A stretch of DNA of 64,000 bases, from NCBI RefSeq assembly GCF_030269605.1, contig NZ_BSTQ01000024.1, positions 62,001-126,000 of the forward strand, written 5' to 3'. Under the pieces are notes generated by a model. That model searched no databases and was not told the origin of the DNA. It saw only the letters and a program-made list of their open reading frames with translations. The stretch comes from Lentzea sp. NBRC 105346. Its GTDB lineage: Bacteria > Actinomycetota > Actinomycetes > Mycobacteriales > Pseudonocardiaceae. Made by a program: the position numbers and the translations under genes. Below, one piece after another: positions 16,014 through 24,579 of this stretch (positions are counted from its first letter, which is position 1; the number at the start of each line of letters is the position of its first letter).

Positions 16014-16973
16014 TCACGCCGACTGTTCGTCGGCCCGGCGCACCAGTGGGATTGGGGTCGGGCTGCCGGCGGCCTCCGTCAGCGGCTCGACGGCCGCCCG
16101 GAAACCCTCCAGGGCGTCCAGCTCACGCCTGCGCGCCGACAGGAACCGCTGCAGGTGCGTGCTGGACAGGTTGAGCGCCTCGATGGCCGTATCGGCCGCC
16201 CGGTGAGCGTGCCCGGCCTGCGCGCGCACCCGTTCGACGTCGTCGGCCAGCGCGCGTTCGGTCACCGCGAACATCGCCGCCGAAGCGATCACCGCGAACC
16301 CGGTCGGCCCGCACAGGAACACCCGGCGGTCGAGCAGCCAGCGCAGCAGCTCAGGGTCGGTGTCCAGCGCGGCGACGACGGCGCCGTCGTTCGGCACGAA
16401 CATGATCGTGCCGTAGATGGCGTCCGCCCAGCGCTGGTAGCCCTTGCCCGCGAGCTCGGCCGCGCGCGACCTGATGTTGCGGACATGTACGCGCAGCGCG
16501 TCCGCCCGTTCCCGCGGGTCGTCGGTCTCGACCGCTTCCGCCCAGCAGGCCATCGACATCTTGGAGTCGACCGGCACCAGCCGGTTGCCGCCGACGTTCA
16601 GCACCATGTCCGGTCGCACGGAGCCGCCGCCCGCGACGTCGGTCTGCAGGGAGAAGTGCAGTCCTTCGCGCAGGCCCAGCGCTCGCGCCGTCTCCACCAG
16701 TACCTGCTCACCGAGCTCGCCCCGGCCGGACACCGACGAGAACGCGACCTCATAGCGTTGCAAGGCGATCTGCTGTGCGTCGAAGCGCTCGCGCTCGGTC
16801 TGGATCGCGGCCAGCGCGACGTCGGTGCGACGCACACTGTCCTGGTAGAGCCGCCACACAGCGGCCAGCGCCCCGGCGCAGACGAGTGCCAGGACGATCG
16901 CGGCTGTGATGATCACTGCGGTCACGGCACTGATGATGCTCCACCACACCGACAATTCTCGATCGGGTGACAC
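16014..16973 (-). CDS. rmuC: DNA recombination protein RmuC
   Basis: This 319-residue protein has an N-terminal membrane segment (VTAVIITAAIVLALVCAGAL), a short coiled coil, and the RmuC nuclease-like domain. The core motifs GELGEQVLVETARALGLREG, VRPDMVLNV, LVPVDSKMSM and AIYGTIMFVPNDGAVVAA are typical; the Asp and DSK residues correspond to the PD-(D/E)xK site. RmuC limits DNA inversions and may act on stalled replication or recombination intermediates. The 3' end has been duplicated in tandem downstream. It is divergent from sbcD, another nuclease gene, with about 50 bp between starts. Confidence 0.9.
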   Translation of the reverse strand: MSPDRELSVWWSIISAVTAVIITAAIVLALVCAGALAAVWRLYQDSVRRTDVALAAIQTERERFDAQQIALQRYEVAFSSVSGRGELGEQVLVETARALGLREGLHFSLQTDVAGGGSVRPDMVLNVGGNRLVPVDSKMSMACWAEAVETDDPRERADALRVHVRNIRSRAAELAGKGYQRWADAIYGTIMFVPNDGAVVAALDTDPELLRWLLDRRVFLCGPTGFAVIASAAMFAVTERALADDVERVRAQAGHAHRAADTAIEALNLSSTHLQRFLSARRRELDALEGFRAAVEPLTEAAGSPTPIPLVRRADEQSA

Positions 16974-17024
16974 GCCGGGGACCCTCGCCGAGTTTTGTCA
17001 GAGACCGCCGCTAGCGTCGTGGGC

Positions 17025-18164
17025 ATGCGAATCCTGCACACCTCCGACTGGCACGTGGGACGGACGTTCCACGGCCGCGACCTGCTCGCGGAGCAGGAGT
17101 CGGTGCTGGGCGGACTCGCTGACCTGGTCGTCGACGAGAAGGTAGACGTCGTCGTGGTGTCGGGCGACCTGTACGACCGCGCGGTTCCGTCCGCCGACGC
17201 GGTCGGGGTCTGCGCCCGTGTCCTGATGAGGATTCGCGAGGCCGGAGCGCGCATCGTCATCACGCCGGGCAACCACGACTCCGCGGCGCGCATCGGCGTG
17301 TTCGGTGAGTTCGCCAAGTTCGGCGGGCTGTTCCTGCGCACGCGGATCACCGACCTGGATCAACCGGTGTTGCTCGAAGACGCGCACGGGCCGGTCGCGT
17401 TGTACGGAATCCCTTTCCTGGAGCCGGAACCGGCGCGCCACGCGTTGAACGTCGAAAGCCGCAGTCACGCGGGCGTGCTGACGGAGGCGATGCGGCGCAT
17501 CCGTTCGGACCTGGCGACTCGCGAGTCGAGATCGGTGGTTCTCGCGCACGCGTTCGTCACCGGGGGAGCGCCGTCGGAGTCCGAACGCACCATCGCGGTC
17601 GGCGGCGTGCAGGACGTGTCGTCGGCGGTGTTCGAAGGCATCGACTATGTGGCGCTCGGGCATCTGCACGGCCCGCAGACGCTCGCGGAACACCTGCGGT
17701 ACTCGGGTAGTCCGTTGGCGTACTCGTTCTCCGAGGCGCGGCAACGGAAATCGGTGTGGCTGGTCGAGCTGGGACCGGAGGGTCTCTCCGGAGTGGAACG
17801 CCGCGAGTTGCCCGTTCCGCGCCGGCTCGCGACGTTGACCGGACGGCTGGACGAGCTGTTGTCCGCTCCCGAACACGAAGAAGTGGAGGATCACTTCCTG
17901 TCCTTCGTCCTCACCGACCAGGTGCGGCCGATGGATTCCCTGCGGCAGCTGCAGAAGCGGTTCCCGCACGCGGTGCACGTCGAGTGGCGTCCCGAGGAGG
18001 GGCGTGCGCACACGATGACGTACGCGGAGCGGGTGCGCGGGCGGACGGACGAGGAGGTCGCGTGCTGTTTCGTCAGCGACAGCCGCGGCGCCGAGCCGAA
18101 CGATCGCGAACGCGACCTGTTGCGTGAGGCGTTCGCCGCCGTGGCACGGGAGAAGCTGACATGA
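17025..18164 (+). CDS. sbcD: Exonuclease SbcCD, nuclease subunit D
   Basis: This 379-residue Mre11-type phosphoesterase begins MRILHTSDWHVGRTFHGRDL. The metal-binding motifs are present in order: DWH, SGDLYDRAVPS, GNHDSAARIG, LAHAFVTGG and LGHLHGPQT. With SbcC it cleaves hairpins and double-strand ends. The ATG at 17025 begins exactly at the family N-terminus. The stop overlaps the sbcC start (ATGA), giving translational coupling and matched stoichiometry. Confidence 0.95.
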   Translation: MRILHTSDWHVGRTFHGRDLLAEQESVLGGLADLVVDEKVDVVVVSGDLYDRAVPSADAVGVCARVLMRIREAGARIVITPGNHDSAARIGVFGEFAKFGGLFLRTRITDLDQPVLLEDAHGPVALYGIPFLEPEPARHALNVESRSHAGVLTEAMRRIRSDLATRESRSVVLAHAFVTGGAPSESERTIAVGGVQDVSSAVFEGIDYVALGHLHGPQTLAEHLRYSGSPLAYSFSEARQRKSVWLVELGPEGLSGVERRELPVPRRLATLTGRLDELLSAPEHEEVEDHFLSFVLTDQVRPMDSLRQLQKRFPHAVHVEWRPEEGRAHTMTYAERVRGRTDEEVACCFVSDSRGAEPNDRERDLLREAFAAVAREKLT

Positions 18165-21037
18165 GGCTGCACACGCTCGAGCTGACCGCGTTCGGGCCAT
18201 ACCCGAGTACCGAGGCCGTCGACTTCGACCTTCTCGGTGCCGATGGCCTGTTCCTCCTGCACGGTGACACCGGTGCCGGCAAGACGACGCTGCTGGACGC
18301 GGTGGCGTTCGCGCTGTTCGGCCGGGTGCCCGGTGCGCGCGGCGAGGTGAAGAAGCTGCGCTGCGAGTACGCGGATCCGGAGACGCCGACGTCGGTGGCG
18401 CTGGAGCTCACGGTGCAGGGCCGGCGGCTGCGGATCGTGCGTAGTCCCGAGTTCGACCGGCCGAAGAAGCGCGGTGGCGGGTTCACCACGCAACCGGCGA
18501 AGGCGTCGCTCACCTGGTTGGAAGGCTGGGACGGCGACGCGGTGACCAGAATCGACGAGGTCGCCATGATCGTCGAGGACCTGCTCGGCATGACGCACGA
18601 GCAGTTCTTCCAGGTCGTCCTGCTGCCGCAGGGCGAGTTCGCGAAGTTCCTGCGCGCGGACACCGCCGAGCGGGAGAAGCTGCTGGAGAAGCTGTTCGGT
18701 ACGCAGCGGTTCCTCGACGTGGAGAACTGGTTCCGCGACAAGCGCGTGGCCGCCGGGCGCGTGCTGGAACAACGCAGACAGGTGGCGCGTGACCTGGTCG
18801 GCCGGGTCGCCGAGGCCGCCGCTGAGGAGCCACCTGATGACGGTGCGGACGCGGAGTGGTTGAGCGGGCTGGAGAAACGCCTGCAGGAGGGCGTTGAGGA
18901 AACCACGCAGCGCGCCGCGGAGATGTCGGCGGCGCGGCAGGCCGCGGATGCCGCGCTGACGGAGGCTCGTGTGCACGCCGAGCGCGTGCAACGGGTGCGG
19001 CAAGCTCGTCAGGCGTTGGGCTCGCTCGGCGACCCGGCGCCATGGATCGCGGAGCGGGACGCTGCCCGGCGCGCGGTGACCGTGGTTCCCGCGCACCAGG
19101 CCATCGGCAGGCTCAGCACGTCGCTCGACTTCGCGGTGTCGGACGAGGCGAAGGCTCAAGCGGCGGTGTCCCGGCTCGGGTACACCGGGTCGGACCTGCG
19201 CGACGACGCCTCCCGGTTGCGCGAGGAGGCCGGGGCGTTGAACCAGCTCGCGGCCGAGGCGAAGCAGCACCGGCTGGACATCCTGCGGATCGAGGAGATC
19301 GAGGTCGTCGAGCACCGCGTTCAGCACCGGCTCGAACTGCTCAACGCCGAGCTGGAGACGTTGCCGGAGAAGCTTTCGGTGTGCCGTTCGCAGCTGGACC
19401 AGGCGCAGGAGGCGGCCGCGCGGCTGGACGGTCTGCGGATGCGGTTCGAGGCGGCCACCCACCTGCCGGACGCTTTGGAGGCATTGACTCGCGCCGAGGA
19501 CTGCCTGCGACAGGCGATCGACGTGCACCAGAACGCGAAGGACGTGCTGCAGCGGGTGCGTCAGCAACGCCTCGAGGAGATGGCGGTCGAGCTGGCGGGG
19601 GCGTTGCGGAAAGGACGTCCGTGCAAGGTATGCGGGTCGCGTCAGCATCCGTCGCCCGCGCAGCCGATGCTGGACTCGGTGGACGCTTCCGACGAGGAGG
19701 CGGCACAGGCGGGCGAGCAGTCCGCGCTGGAGCAGCGCAGCCTGGCCGAGCAGGCGCGTCAGGCGGCCGCGTCGCGGCTCGACGGCTATCGCGAGGTGCT
19801 CGGTGCCGCGGATCCGAGCGAGGTGATCGCCGAGTTCCGTGAAGCCGCGGCTCTTGCCCGCACCAGGTCACAGCGGCAGAACGAGTTCGTCGGCCTGGAA
19901 GCGCGCATGCGTGACCTCGGTGCGGAAAAAGGCCGCATCGAACAGGAGCTGGCCGGCCTGCGCGCCGAGGACAAGAAGCTGCGCGAAACCGTTGCGGCAC
20001 GGGCGGTTCGCCTCGACGAGGCGCGCGGCGAGCACCTTGATGTGGTGACGCGCCGCGCCCACCTGCTCGACCTCGCGCATGCGTTGACCGATCTCGCGGA
20101 CCGCCAGGCAGCCGTCGTCACGGCCCGCGCCCGGCTGGAGGAGCAGCGGGAGTCGGCGGCGGCACTGGCGGCCGAAGCCGGTTTCGCCGACGTGGCCTCG
20201 GCGTTGGCAGCGGCAAGGCCGGAAGCCAGGATCGCCGAGCTGGACGAGCAGATCGGCGCCTGGGAACGAACGCGTGCCACGGCGGAGGCGACGCTGGCCG
20301 AGCTGCCGGACGTGTCGCCGGACGAGGAAGTCGACCTGGAGGAGGTCACCGCCCGTGCCTCCGCCGCCCGTGCCGCGGCAGAGCAGGCGGCCGCTGTTTT
20401 GAGCCGGCTGCGTTCGTCGCACGAACGTGTCGCCCAACTCGCTTCCCGCCTGCGTGCCGAGTGGACGTCGCTCGAACCGCTGGAGGCTTCGTTCGCCGAA
20501 CTGGACGCTCTGACGGACGTGATCAACGGCCGCGGCCAGAACTCGAAGAAGATGACGCTCCGCTCGTACGTGCTGGCGGCACGCCTGGAGGAGGTCGCCG
20601 TAGCCGCGAGCGCCCGCCTGCACCGCATGAGCCAGGGCCGCTACAGCTTCGTGCACTCCGACGAGGCGGGCGCGCGCGGCACCCGCGGCGGCCTCAGCCT
20701 CGACGTGCTCGACGACTACTCGGGCCGCGAGCGCCCGGCGAAAACCCTGTCCGGCGGCGAGTCCTTCCTCGCGTCCCTATCCCTCGCTCTCGGTCTGGCC
20801 GACGTGGTCGCGAACGAGACAGGCGGCGCGCTGCTCGACACCCTGTTCGTCGACGAGGGCTTCGGCACTCTCGACTCCGACACGCTCGACACGGTGATGA
20901 ACACCCTCGACGAACTGCGCGCAGGTGGCCGCGTGGTCGGTCTGGTGTCACACGTCGAGGAACTGCGGCAACGAATCCCGACACGGCTGCGCGTACACAA
21001 AGCGCGCACCGGGTCGACGCTGGAGGTGATCGCCTAG
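18161..21037 (+). CDS. sbcC: Exonuclease SbcCD, ATPase subunit C
   Basis: This 958-residue SMC/Rad50-type ATPase has a split ABC head. Walker A GDTGAGKTT is at residues 35-43, the signature TLSGGESFLASLSL is near residue 862, and Walker B LLDTLFVDEGFGTLD follows. Between them lie long coiled coils meeting at a zinc hook, CKVC at residues 488-491. It hydrolyses ATP to open DNA ends for SbcD. The protein is somewhat short for Rad50/SbcC, as is usual in actinobacteria. Confidence 0.95.
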   Translation: MRLHTLELTAFGPYPSTEAVDFDLLGADGLFLLHGDTGAGKTTLLDAVAFALFGRVPGARGEVKKLRCEYADPETPTSVALELTVQGRRLRIVRSPEFDRPKKRGGGFTTQPAKASLTWLEGWDGDAVTRIDEVAMIVEDLLGMTHEQFFQVVLLPQGEFAKFLRADTAEREKLLEKLFGTQRFLDVENWFRDKRVAAGRVLEQRRQVARDLVGRVAEAAAEEPPDDGADAEWLSGLEKRLQEGVEETTQRAAEMSAARQAADAALTEARVHAERVQRVRQARQALGSLGDPAPWIAERDAARRAVTVVPAHQAIGRLSTSLDFAVSDEAKAQAAVSRLGYTGSDLRDDASRLREEAGALNQLAAEAKQHRLDILRIEEIEVVEHRVQHRLELLNAELETLPEKLSVCRSQLDQAQEAAARLDGLRMRFEAATHLPDALEALTRAEDCLRQAIDVHQNAKDVLQRVRQQRLEEMAVELAGALRKGRPCKVCGSRQHPSPAQPMLDSVDASDEEAAQAGEQSALEQRSLAEQARQAAASRLDGYREVLGAADPSEVIAEFREAAALARTRSQRQNEFVGLEARMRDLGAEKGRIEQELAGLRAEDKKLRETVAARAVRLDEARGEHLDVVTRRAHLLDLAHALTDLADRQAAVVTARARLEEQRESAAALAAEAGFADVASALAAARPEARIAELDEQIGAWERTRATAEATLAELPDVSPDEEVDLEEVTARASAARAAAEQAAAVLSRLRSSHERVAQLASRLRAEWTSLEPLEASFAELDALTDVINGRGQNSKKMTLRSYVLAARLEEVAVAASARLHRMSQGRYSFVHSDEAGARGTRGGLSLDVLDDYSGRERPAKTLSGGESFLASLSLALGLADVVANETGGALLDTLFVDEGFGTLDSDTLDTVMNTLDELRAGGRVVGLVSHVEELRQRIPTRLRVHKARTGSTLEVIA

Positions 21038-21264
21038 CGACCTGGTCGACCAACAACTACCAGGGCTGGCCGGTGTGGCCGGGCGCTGAGTTCAGCGCCG
21101 CCGGGTTCGGACAGCAGGCCGAGCAGCAGCACTCCGCGTCTCCCGTCCTGGACATCTGGTGCGAGCGCGTTGACGTAGATCAACTCGGCGATGCCCACGG
21201 GCAAGGCGCGGTCGTCTCGATCAGCGTGAAGGCTTGCACCACGGCAGTCCAGCAGCCTAGCCAT
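21034..21264 (-). CDS. Possible small hypothetical protein after ogt
   Basis: This 76-residue frame starts with ATG at 21264, 4 bp after the ogt stop, and ends overlapping the sbcC stop by 4 bp, which is how genes are packed here. The third positions are moderately GC-rich, and the protein has a hydrophobic stretch (GRRGVLLLGLLS). I recognise no family, and the ribosome site is weak. The alternative is that this is a spacer that happens to be open. Confidence 0.35.
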   Translation of the reverse strand: MARLLDCRGASLHADRDDRALPVGIAELIYVNALAPDVQDGRRGVLLLGLLSEPGGAELSARPHRPALVVVGRPGR

Positions 21265-21268
21265 CTGG

Positions 21269-21775
21269 TCACGAGACCTTGGACTCGTGCTCCAGCAGCC
21301 AGCGCTTGACGTCCACGCCCCACCGGAACCCGCCGATCCCGCCACCGGCCCGCACCACGCGGTGGCACGGCACGAACAACGCGGCGGCGTTGCGGGCGCA
21401 GGCGGTCGCGGCCGCGCGGACCGCTGCCGGGCGCCCGGCGAGCGTGGCGTAGTCGGCGTAGGAGACCGGCTTGCCGGCGGGGACGCCGCGCAGCACCGAC
21501 CATGCCCACTCCATGAACTCGCCGGAGCGTTGGCGTACCTCGATGTCGTTGACGACGTCGAAGTCGCCGCGGTGGTAGGCGACGATGGCGGCCGTGACGG
21601 CGCCGAGGTCGCGGCGGTCGCGGAGTTCCGTGGGACGCAGCGAGGTGTGGACCTGCGGCAGCAGCGCGTCGATCGACGCGGTCCAGCCGCTGGCGAGCAC
21701 CGCTCCGTCCGCTGCGACGATCGCGGTGAACGGCCCCGCAGGGGTGTCCACAGTGGACGAATGTGCCACGGTCAT
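21269..21775 (-). CDS. ogt: Methylated-DNA--protein-cysteine methyltransferase
   Basis: This 168-residue suicide enzyme transfers alkyl groups from O6-alkylguanine to its own Cys in ALFVPCHRVVRAGGGIGGFRWG, the PCHRV signature. The preceding VPAGKPVSYADYATLAGRPAAVRA is the DNA-binding helix-turn-helix with its Arg finger. An N-terminal alpha/beta region of about 80 residues is typical of Ogt. The ATG overlaps the stop of the Ada-AlkA gene by 4 bp, so both alkylation-repair proteins come from one transcript. Confidence 0.93.
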   Translation of the reverse strand: MTVAHSSTVDTPAGPFTAIVAADGAVLASGWTASIDALLPQVHTSLRPTELRDRRDLGAVTAAIVAYHRGDFDVVNDIEVRQRSGEFMEWAWSVLRGVPAGKPVSYADYATLAGRPAAVRAAATACARNAAALFVPCHRVVRAGGGIGGFRWGVDVKRWLLEHESKVS

Positions 21776-23094
21776 GACATCGCCTTTCTGGTCAGGTGCG
21801 CTCCGGCGTAGGAGCGCCACGGTCGCCAGCTGCGGCCGCGTGAGGCTAGGTCGGTCAGTCCGAGCGCGGCGGCGCCGGCGAGTACCGGGTCCGACAGTGG
21901 CAGGACGTCGGGGGCGCCGAGCACGCGCATCACCACCGTGTCCGCGACTACCGGGCCGACCAGCGGGATCAGCTCGGCGCGCAGGTCGTCGGCGTCGCGG
22001 CCGACGTCGACCACGAGGCTGCCGTCGGCCAGCGCAGTGCACACCGCGCAGTCGTCGATGGTGGTGGGGAAGAGGTGGGTGAGCGCGTCGTCGGGCTGGG
22101 CCAGAGCCGCACCCACAGGCACCGCCGGGTGTGTGAGGCGAAGCAGCGTCTCGGCGCCGTCGACGCTGCCGGCTACGCGGATCCCTGGGGTGGCGCGCAC
22201 CAGCGGACCCAGCGCGGGGTCGGCGCCTAGGAACTCGTCGACGGCGGCGGGGTCTGCGTCCAGGTCGAGCAGCCGACGCACGCGCGTCACGGCGCTGCCG
22301 AGGTCCCGGACGTCGGACAGGCGCAGCGAGCATTCGACGTGGCCGTCGAGAGGGACCAGCCGCACGGTCGCGACACCGAAAGGCAGGCGCAGGGTTCGCG
22401 CGTAGGACGTCGAGGTCACTTCCTCGACGCCTGGGATTGCGTCAGCAGCCAGGTGAGTGAGCAAGCCCTCGGCGAAGAACGGGGGGCGGTACGGCAACCG
22501 CAGGACGATGCGTCCTGGCGAAGCCTTCGGCACACGGCCACGTCCTCGCATTTCCGAGGGCGTTGAGGCGAACACGGCGCGGATCGTGTCGTTGAACTGG
22601 CGGATCGACGCGAAGCCCGCCGCGAAGGCGATGTCGGCGAACGATATCGTGGTCGTCTCGATCAGCAGCCTGGCGGCGTGGGCACGGTGGGCGCGAGCCA
22701 ATGCCAACGGCCCCGCGCCGAGCTCGGCGTTGAGCACTCGGGTGAGGTGTCGTTCCGAGTAACCGAGCCGGGCTGCGAGACCGGGGACGCCGTCGCGTTC
22801 GACCACGCCGTCGGAGATCAGGCGCATGGCGCGGGCGGCCAGGTCGGCTCGCAGGTTCCACTCCGGAGAGCCCGGCACCGCGTCCGGCAGGCAGCGGCGG
22901 CACGCGCGGTAGCCGGCGGTCTGAGCGGCGGCCGCGGTCAGGAAGAACTGGGTGTTGCGCCGCTTCGGGGTCACCGCCGGGCACGACGGCCGGCAGTAGA
23001 TCCCGGTCGTGCGCACGGCGAGGATGAAACACCCGTCGAACCGCGCGTCGCGGGCGGCGACCGCTCGGTAGGCGCGTTCCTCGTCGACGAACAT
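21772..23094 (-). CDS. Ada-type methyl sensor/regulator fused to AlkA-type DNA glycosylase
   Basis: This 440-residue fusion has three parts. The N-terminal Ada zinc domain holds four cysteines in GIYCRPSCPAVTP and YRACRRCLPDAV. An AraC-type helix-turn-helix follows (SYSERHLTRVLNAELGAGPL and SFADIAFAAGFASIRQFN). The C-terminal part is an AlkA N-domain plus HhH-GPD 3-methyladenine glycosylase. The first Cys probably accepts a methyl group from phosphotriesters and switches on transcription, as in Ada. The ATG at 23094 follows AGGA and is preferred to the in-frame ATG at 23145, which would add 17 atypical residues. It is followed by ogt in the same operon. Confidence 0.88.
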   Translation of the reverse strand: MFVDEERAYRAVAARDARFDGCFILAVRTTGIYCRPSCPAVTPKRRNTQFFLTAAAAQTAGYRACRRCLPDAVPGSPEWNLRADLAARAMRLISDGVVERDGVPGLAARLGYSERHLTRVLNAELGAGPLALARAHRAHAARLLIETTTISFADIAFAAGFASIRQFNDTIRAVFASTPSEMRGRGRVPKASPGRIVLRLPYRPPFFAEGLLTHLAADAIPGVEEVTSTSYARTLRLPFGVATVRLVPLDGHVECSLRLSDVRDLGSAVTRVRRLLDLDADPAAVDEFLGADPALGPLVRATPGIRVAGSVDGAETLLRLTHPAVPVGAALAQPDDALTHLFPTTIDDCAVCTALADGSLVVDVGRDADDLRAELIPLVGPVVADTVVMRVLGAPDVLPLSDPVLAGAAALGLTDLASRGRSWRPWRSYAGAHLTRKAMS

Positions 23095-23174
23095 GACACC
23101 GATCCTGCCAGCGCAAACCGCATAGGGCTCGCGGGAATCGGACATGACCTTCCGCTGCCGTAGACTCGTCGCTC

Positions 23175-24254
23175 GTGAGTTTGACCCTCGGTATCGTCGG
23201 CCTGCCCAACGTCGGCAAGTCCACCCTGTTCAACGCGCTGACCCGCAACGACGTGCTCGCCGCGAACTACCCGTTCGCCACGATCGAGCCCAACGTCGGC
23301 GTGGTGCCGTTGCCGGACGCCCGCCTCACCAAGCTCGCCGAGATCTTCGGCTCCGAGCGCGAGGTGCCCGCCGTGGTGTCGTTCGTCGACATCGCGGGCA
23401 TCGTGAAGGGCGCGTCCGAAGGCGAGGGTCTGGGCAACAAGTTCCTCGCGAACATCCGCGAGGCGAACGCGATCTGCCAGGTCATCCGCGTCTTCGACGA
23501 CCCGGACGTCGTGCACGTCGACGGCCGCGTCGACCCGTCGAGCGACATCGAGACCATCAACACCGAGCTGATCCTCGCCGACCTCCAGACCCTCGAGAAG
23601 GCCATCCCGAGGATCGAGAAGGAGGCGCGGATGCAGAAGGACCGTCGCGCCGCGCTCGACAACGCCAAGAAGGCCAAGGAGATCCTCGACTCCGGCCGCA
23701 CGCTGTTCGCCGCACAGTCCGAAGTAGACGGTGAGCTGCTCAAGGAGCTCAGCCTGCTCACCACCAAGCCGTTCCTCTACGTCTTCAACGCCGACGAGGG
23801 CGTCCTGGGCGACGAGGCGCGCATGAAGGAACTGCGCGAGCTCGTCGCACCCGGCGACGCGGTGTTCCTCGACGCCAAGGTCGAGTCCGAGCTGCTGGAG
23901 CTGGACGAGGAGTCCGCGCGCGAGCTGCTGGAGTCCATCGGCCAGCACGAGCCGGGGCTGCACGCCCTGGCCCGTGCCGGTTTCCACACCCTCGGCCTGC
24001 AGACCTACCTCACCGCGGGGCCCAAGGAAGCGCGTGCCTGGACGATCCCGCGGGGCGCGACCGCCCCGCAGGCCGCGGGCGTCATCCACACGGACTTCGA
24101 GAAGGGCTTCATCAAGGCCGAGGTCGTGTCGTTCGACGACCTGGTGGCGGCCGGTTCGAAGGCCGACGCGAAGGCGGCGGGCAAGGTCCGCATGGAGGGC
24201 AAGGACTACGTCATGGCCGACGGCGACGTCGTGGAGTTCCGCTTCAACGTCTAG
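23175..24254 (+). CDS. ychF: Redox-regulated ribosome-binding ATPase YchF
   Basis: This 359-residue OBG-family P-loop protein begins with GTG and GIVGLPNVGKSTLFNALTR. It has the characteristic NYPFATIEPNVGVVPLPD, a coiled coil after the G5 region, and a C-terminal TGS domain ending KDYVMADGDVVEFRFNV. YchF prefers ATP to GTP because of its altered G4 motif, and binds ribosomes. The 3' end overlaps a convergent small secreted protein gene by 4 bp. Confidence 0.95.
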   Translation: MSLTLGIVGLPNVGKSTLFNALTRNDVLAANYPFATIEPNVGVVPLPDARLTKLAEIFGSEREVPAVVSFVDIAGIVKGASEGEGLGNKFLANIREANAICQVIRVFDDPDVVHVDGRVDPSSDIETINTELILADLQTLEKAIPRIEKEARMQKDRRAALDNAKKAKEILDSGRTLFAAQSEVDGELLKELSLLTTKPFLYVFNADEGVLGDEARMKELRELVAPGDAVFLDAKVESELLELDEESARELLESIGQHEPGLHALARAGFHTLGLQTYLTAGPKEARAWTIPRGATAPQAAGVIHTDFEKGFIKAEVVSFDDLVAAGSKADAKAAGKVRMEGKDYVMADGDVVEFRFNV

Positions 24255-24472
24255 TCAGTGTAGATCTCCAAGTAGTAGTAGCCGTCCGAGAAGTAGGTGC
24301 ACGGCGTCTTGAGCCTGCCGTAGGCGATCGCCGCCCGCTGGGCCGAGTTGCACTGCTTCCACGTGAACGGGTCGCTCCACTTGCTCGGGCGAGCCGCCGC
24401 GCCGGCCTGGGCCGGGACGCCGAGTACGAGCGCGCTCATCAGGGCGATGAGCGCGGCCTTGCGCATGGTCAT
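24251..24472 (-). CDS. Small secreted protein, unknown function
   Basis: This 73-residue protein starts with ATG at 24472 after AGAGGAG. It has a clear signal peptide (MTMRKAALIALMSALVLGVPAQAGAA), leaving about 45 mature residues. The mature part has two cysteines (KQCNSAQ and KTPCTYF) likely to form one disulfide, and an aromatic C-terminus (FSDGYYYLEIYTD). I recognise no family. A LacI/CebR-like palindrome lies about 24 bp upstream of the start. Confidence 0.62.
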   Translation of the reverse strand: MTMRKAALIALMSALVLGVPAQAGAAARPSKWSDPFTWKQCNSAQRAAIAYGRLKTPCTYFSDGYYYLEIYTD

Positions 24473-24495
24473 CAACTACTGCTCCTCTGTGCATG

Positions 24496-24509
24496 TGGGA
24501 GCGCTCTTG
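24496..24509 (-). promoter_or_regulatory. CebR-like operator sequence upstream of the small secreted protein
   Basis: TGGGAGCGCTCTTG matches 11 of 14 positions of the Streptomyces cellobiose-repressor (CebR) box TGGGAGCGCTCCCA, including the full GAGCGCTC core. It is 24 bp upstream of the ATG of the small secreted protein. A LacI-family site is inferred from resemblance only; no such regulator gene is in the window. Confidence 0.35.
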
Positions 24510-24579
24510 CTCACACGCCCCACTCCACGCTCGTTTGCCGGCACGCGGTTCGTCTCAGCTGGGGCGGGTGGTCGATGGA

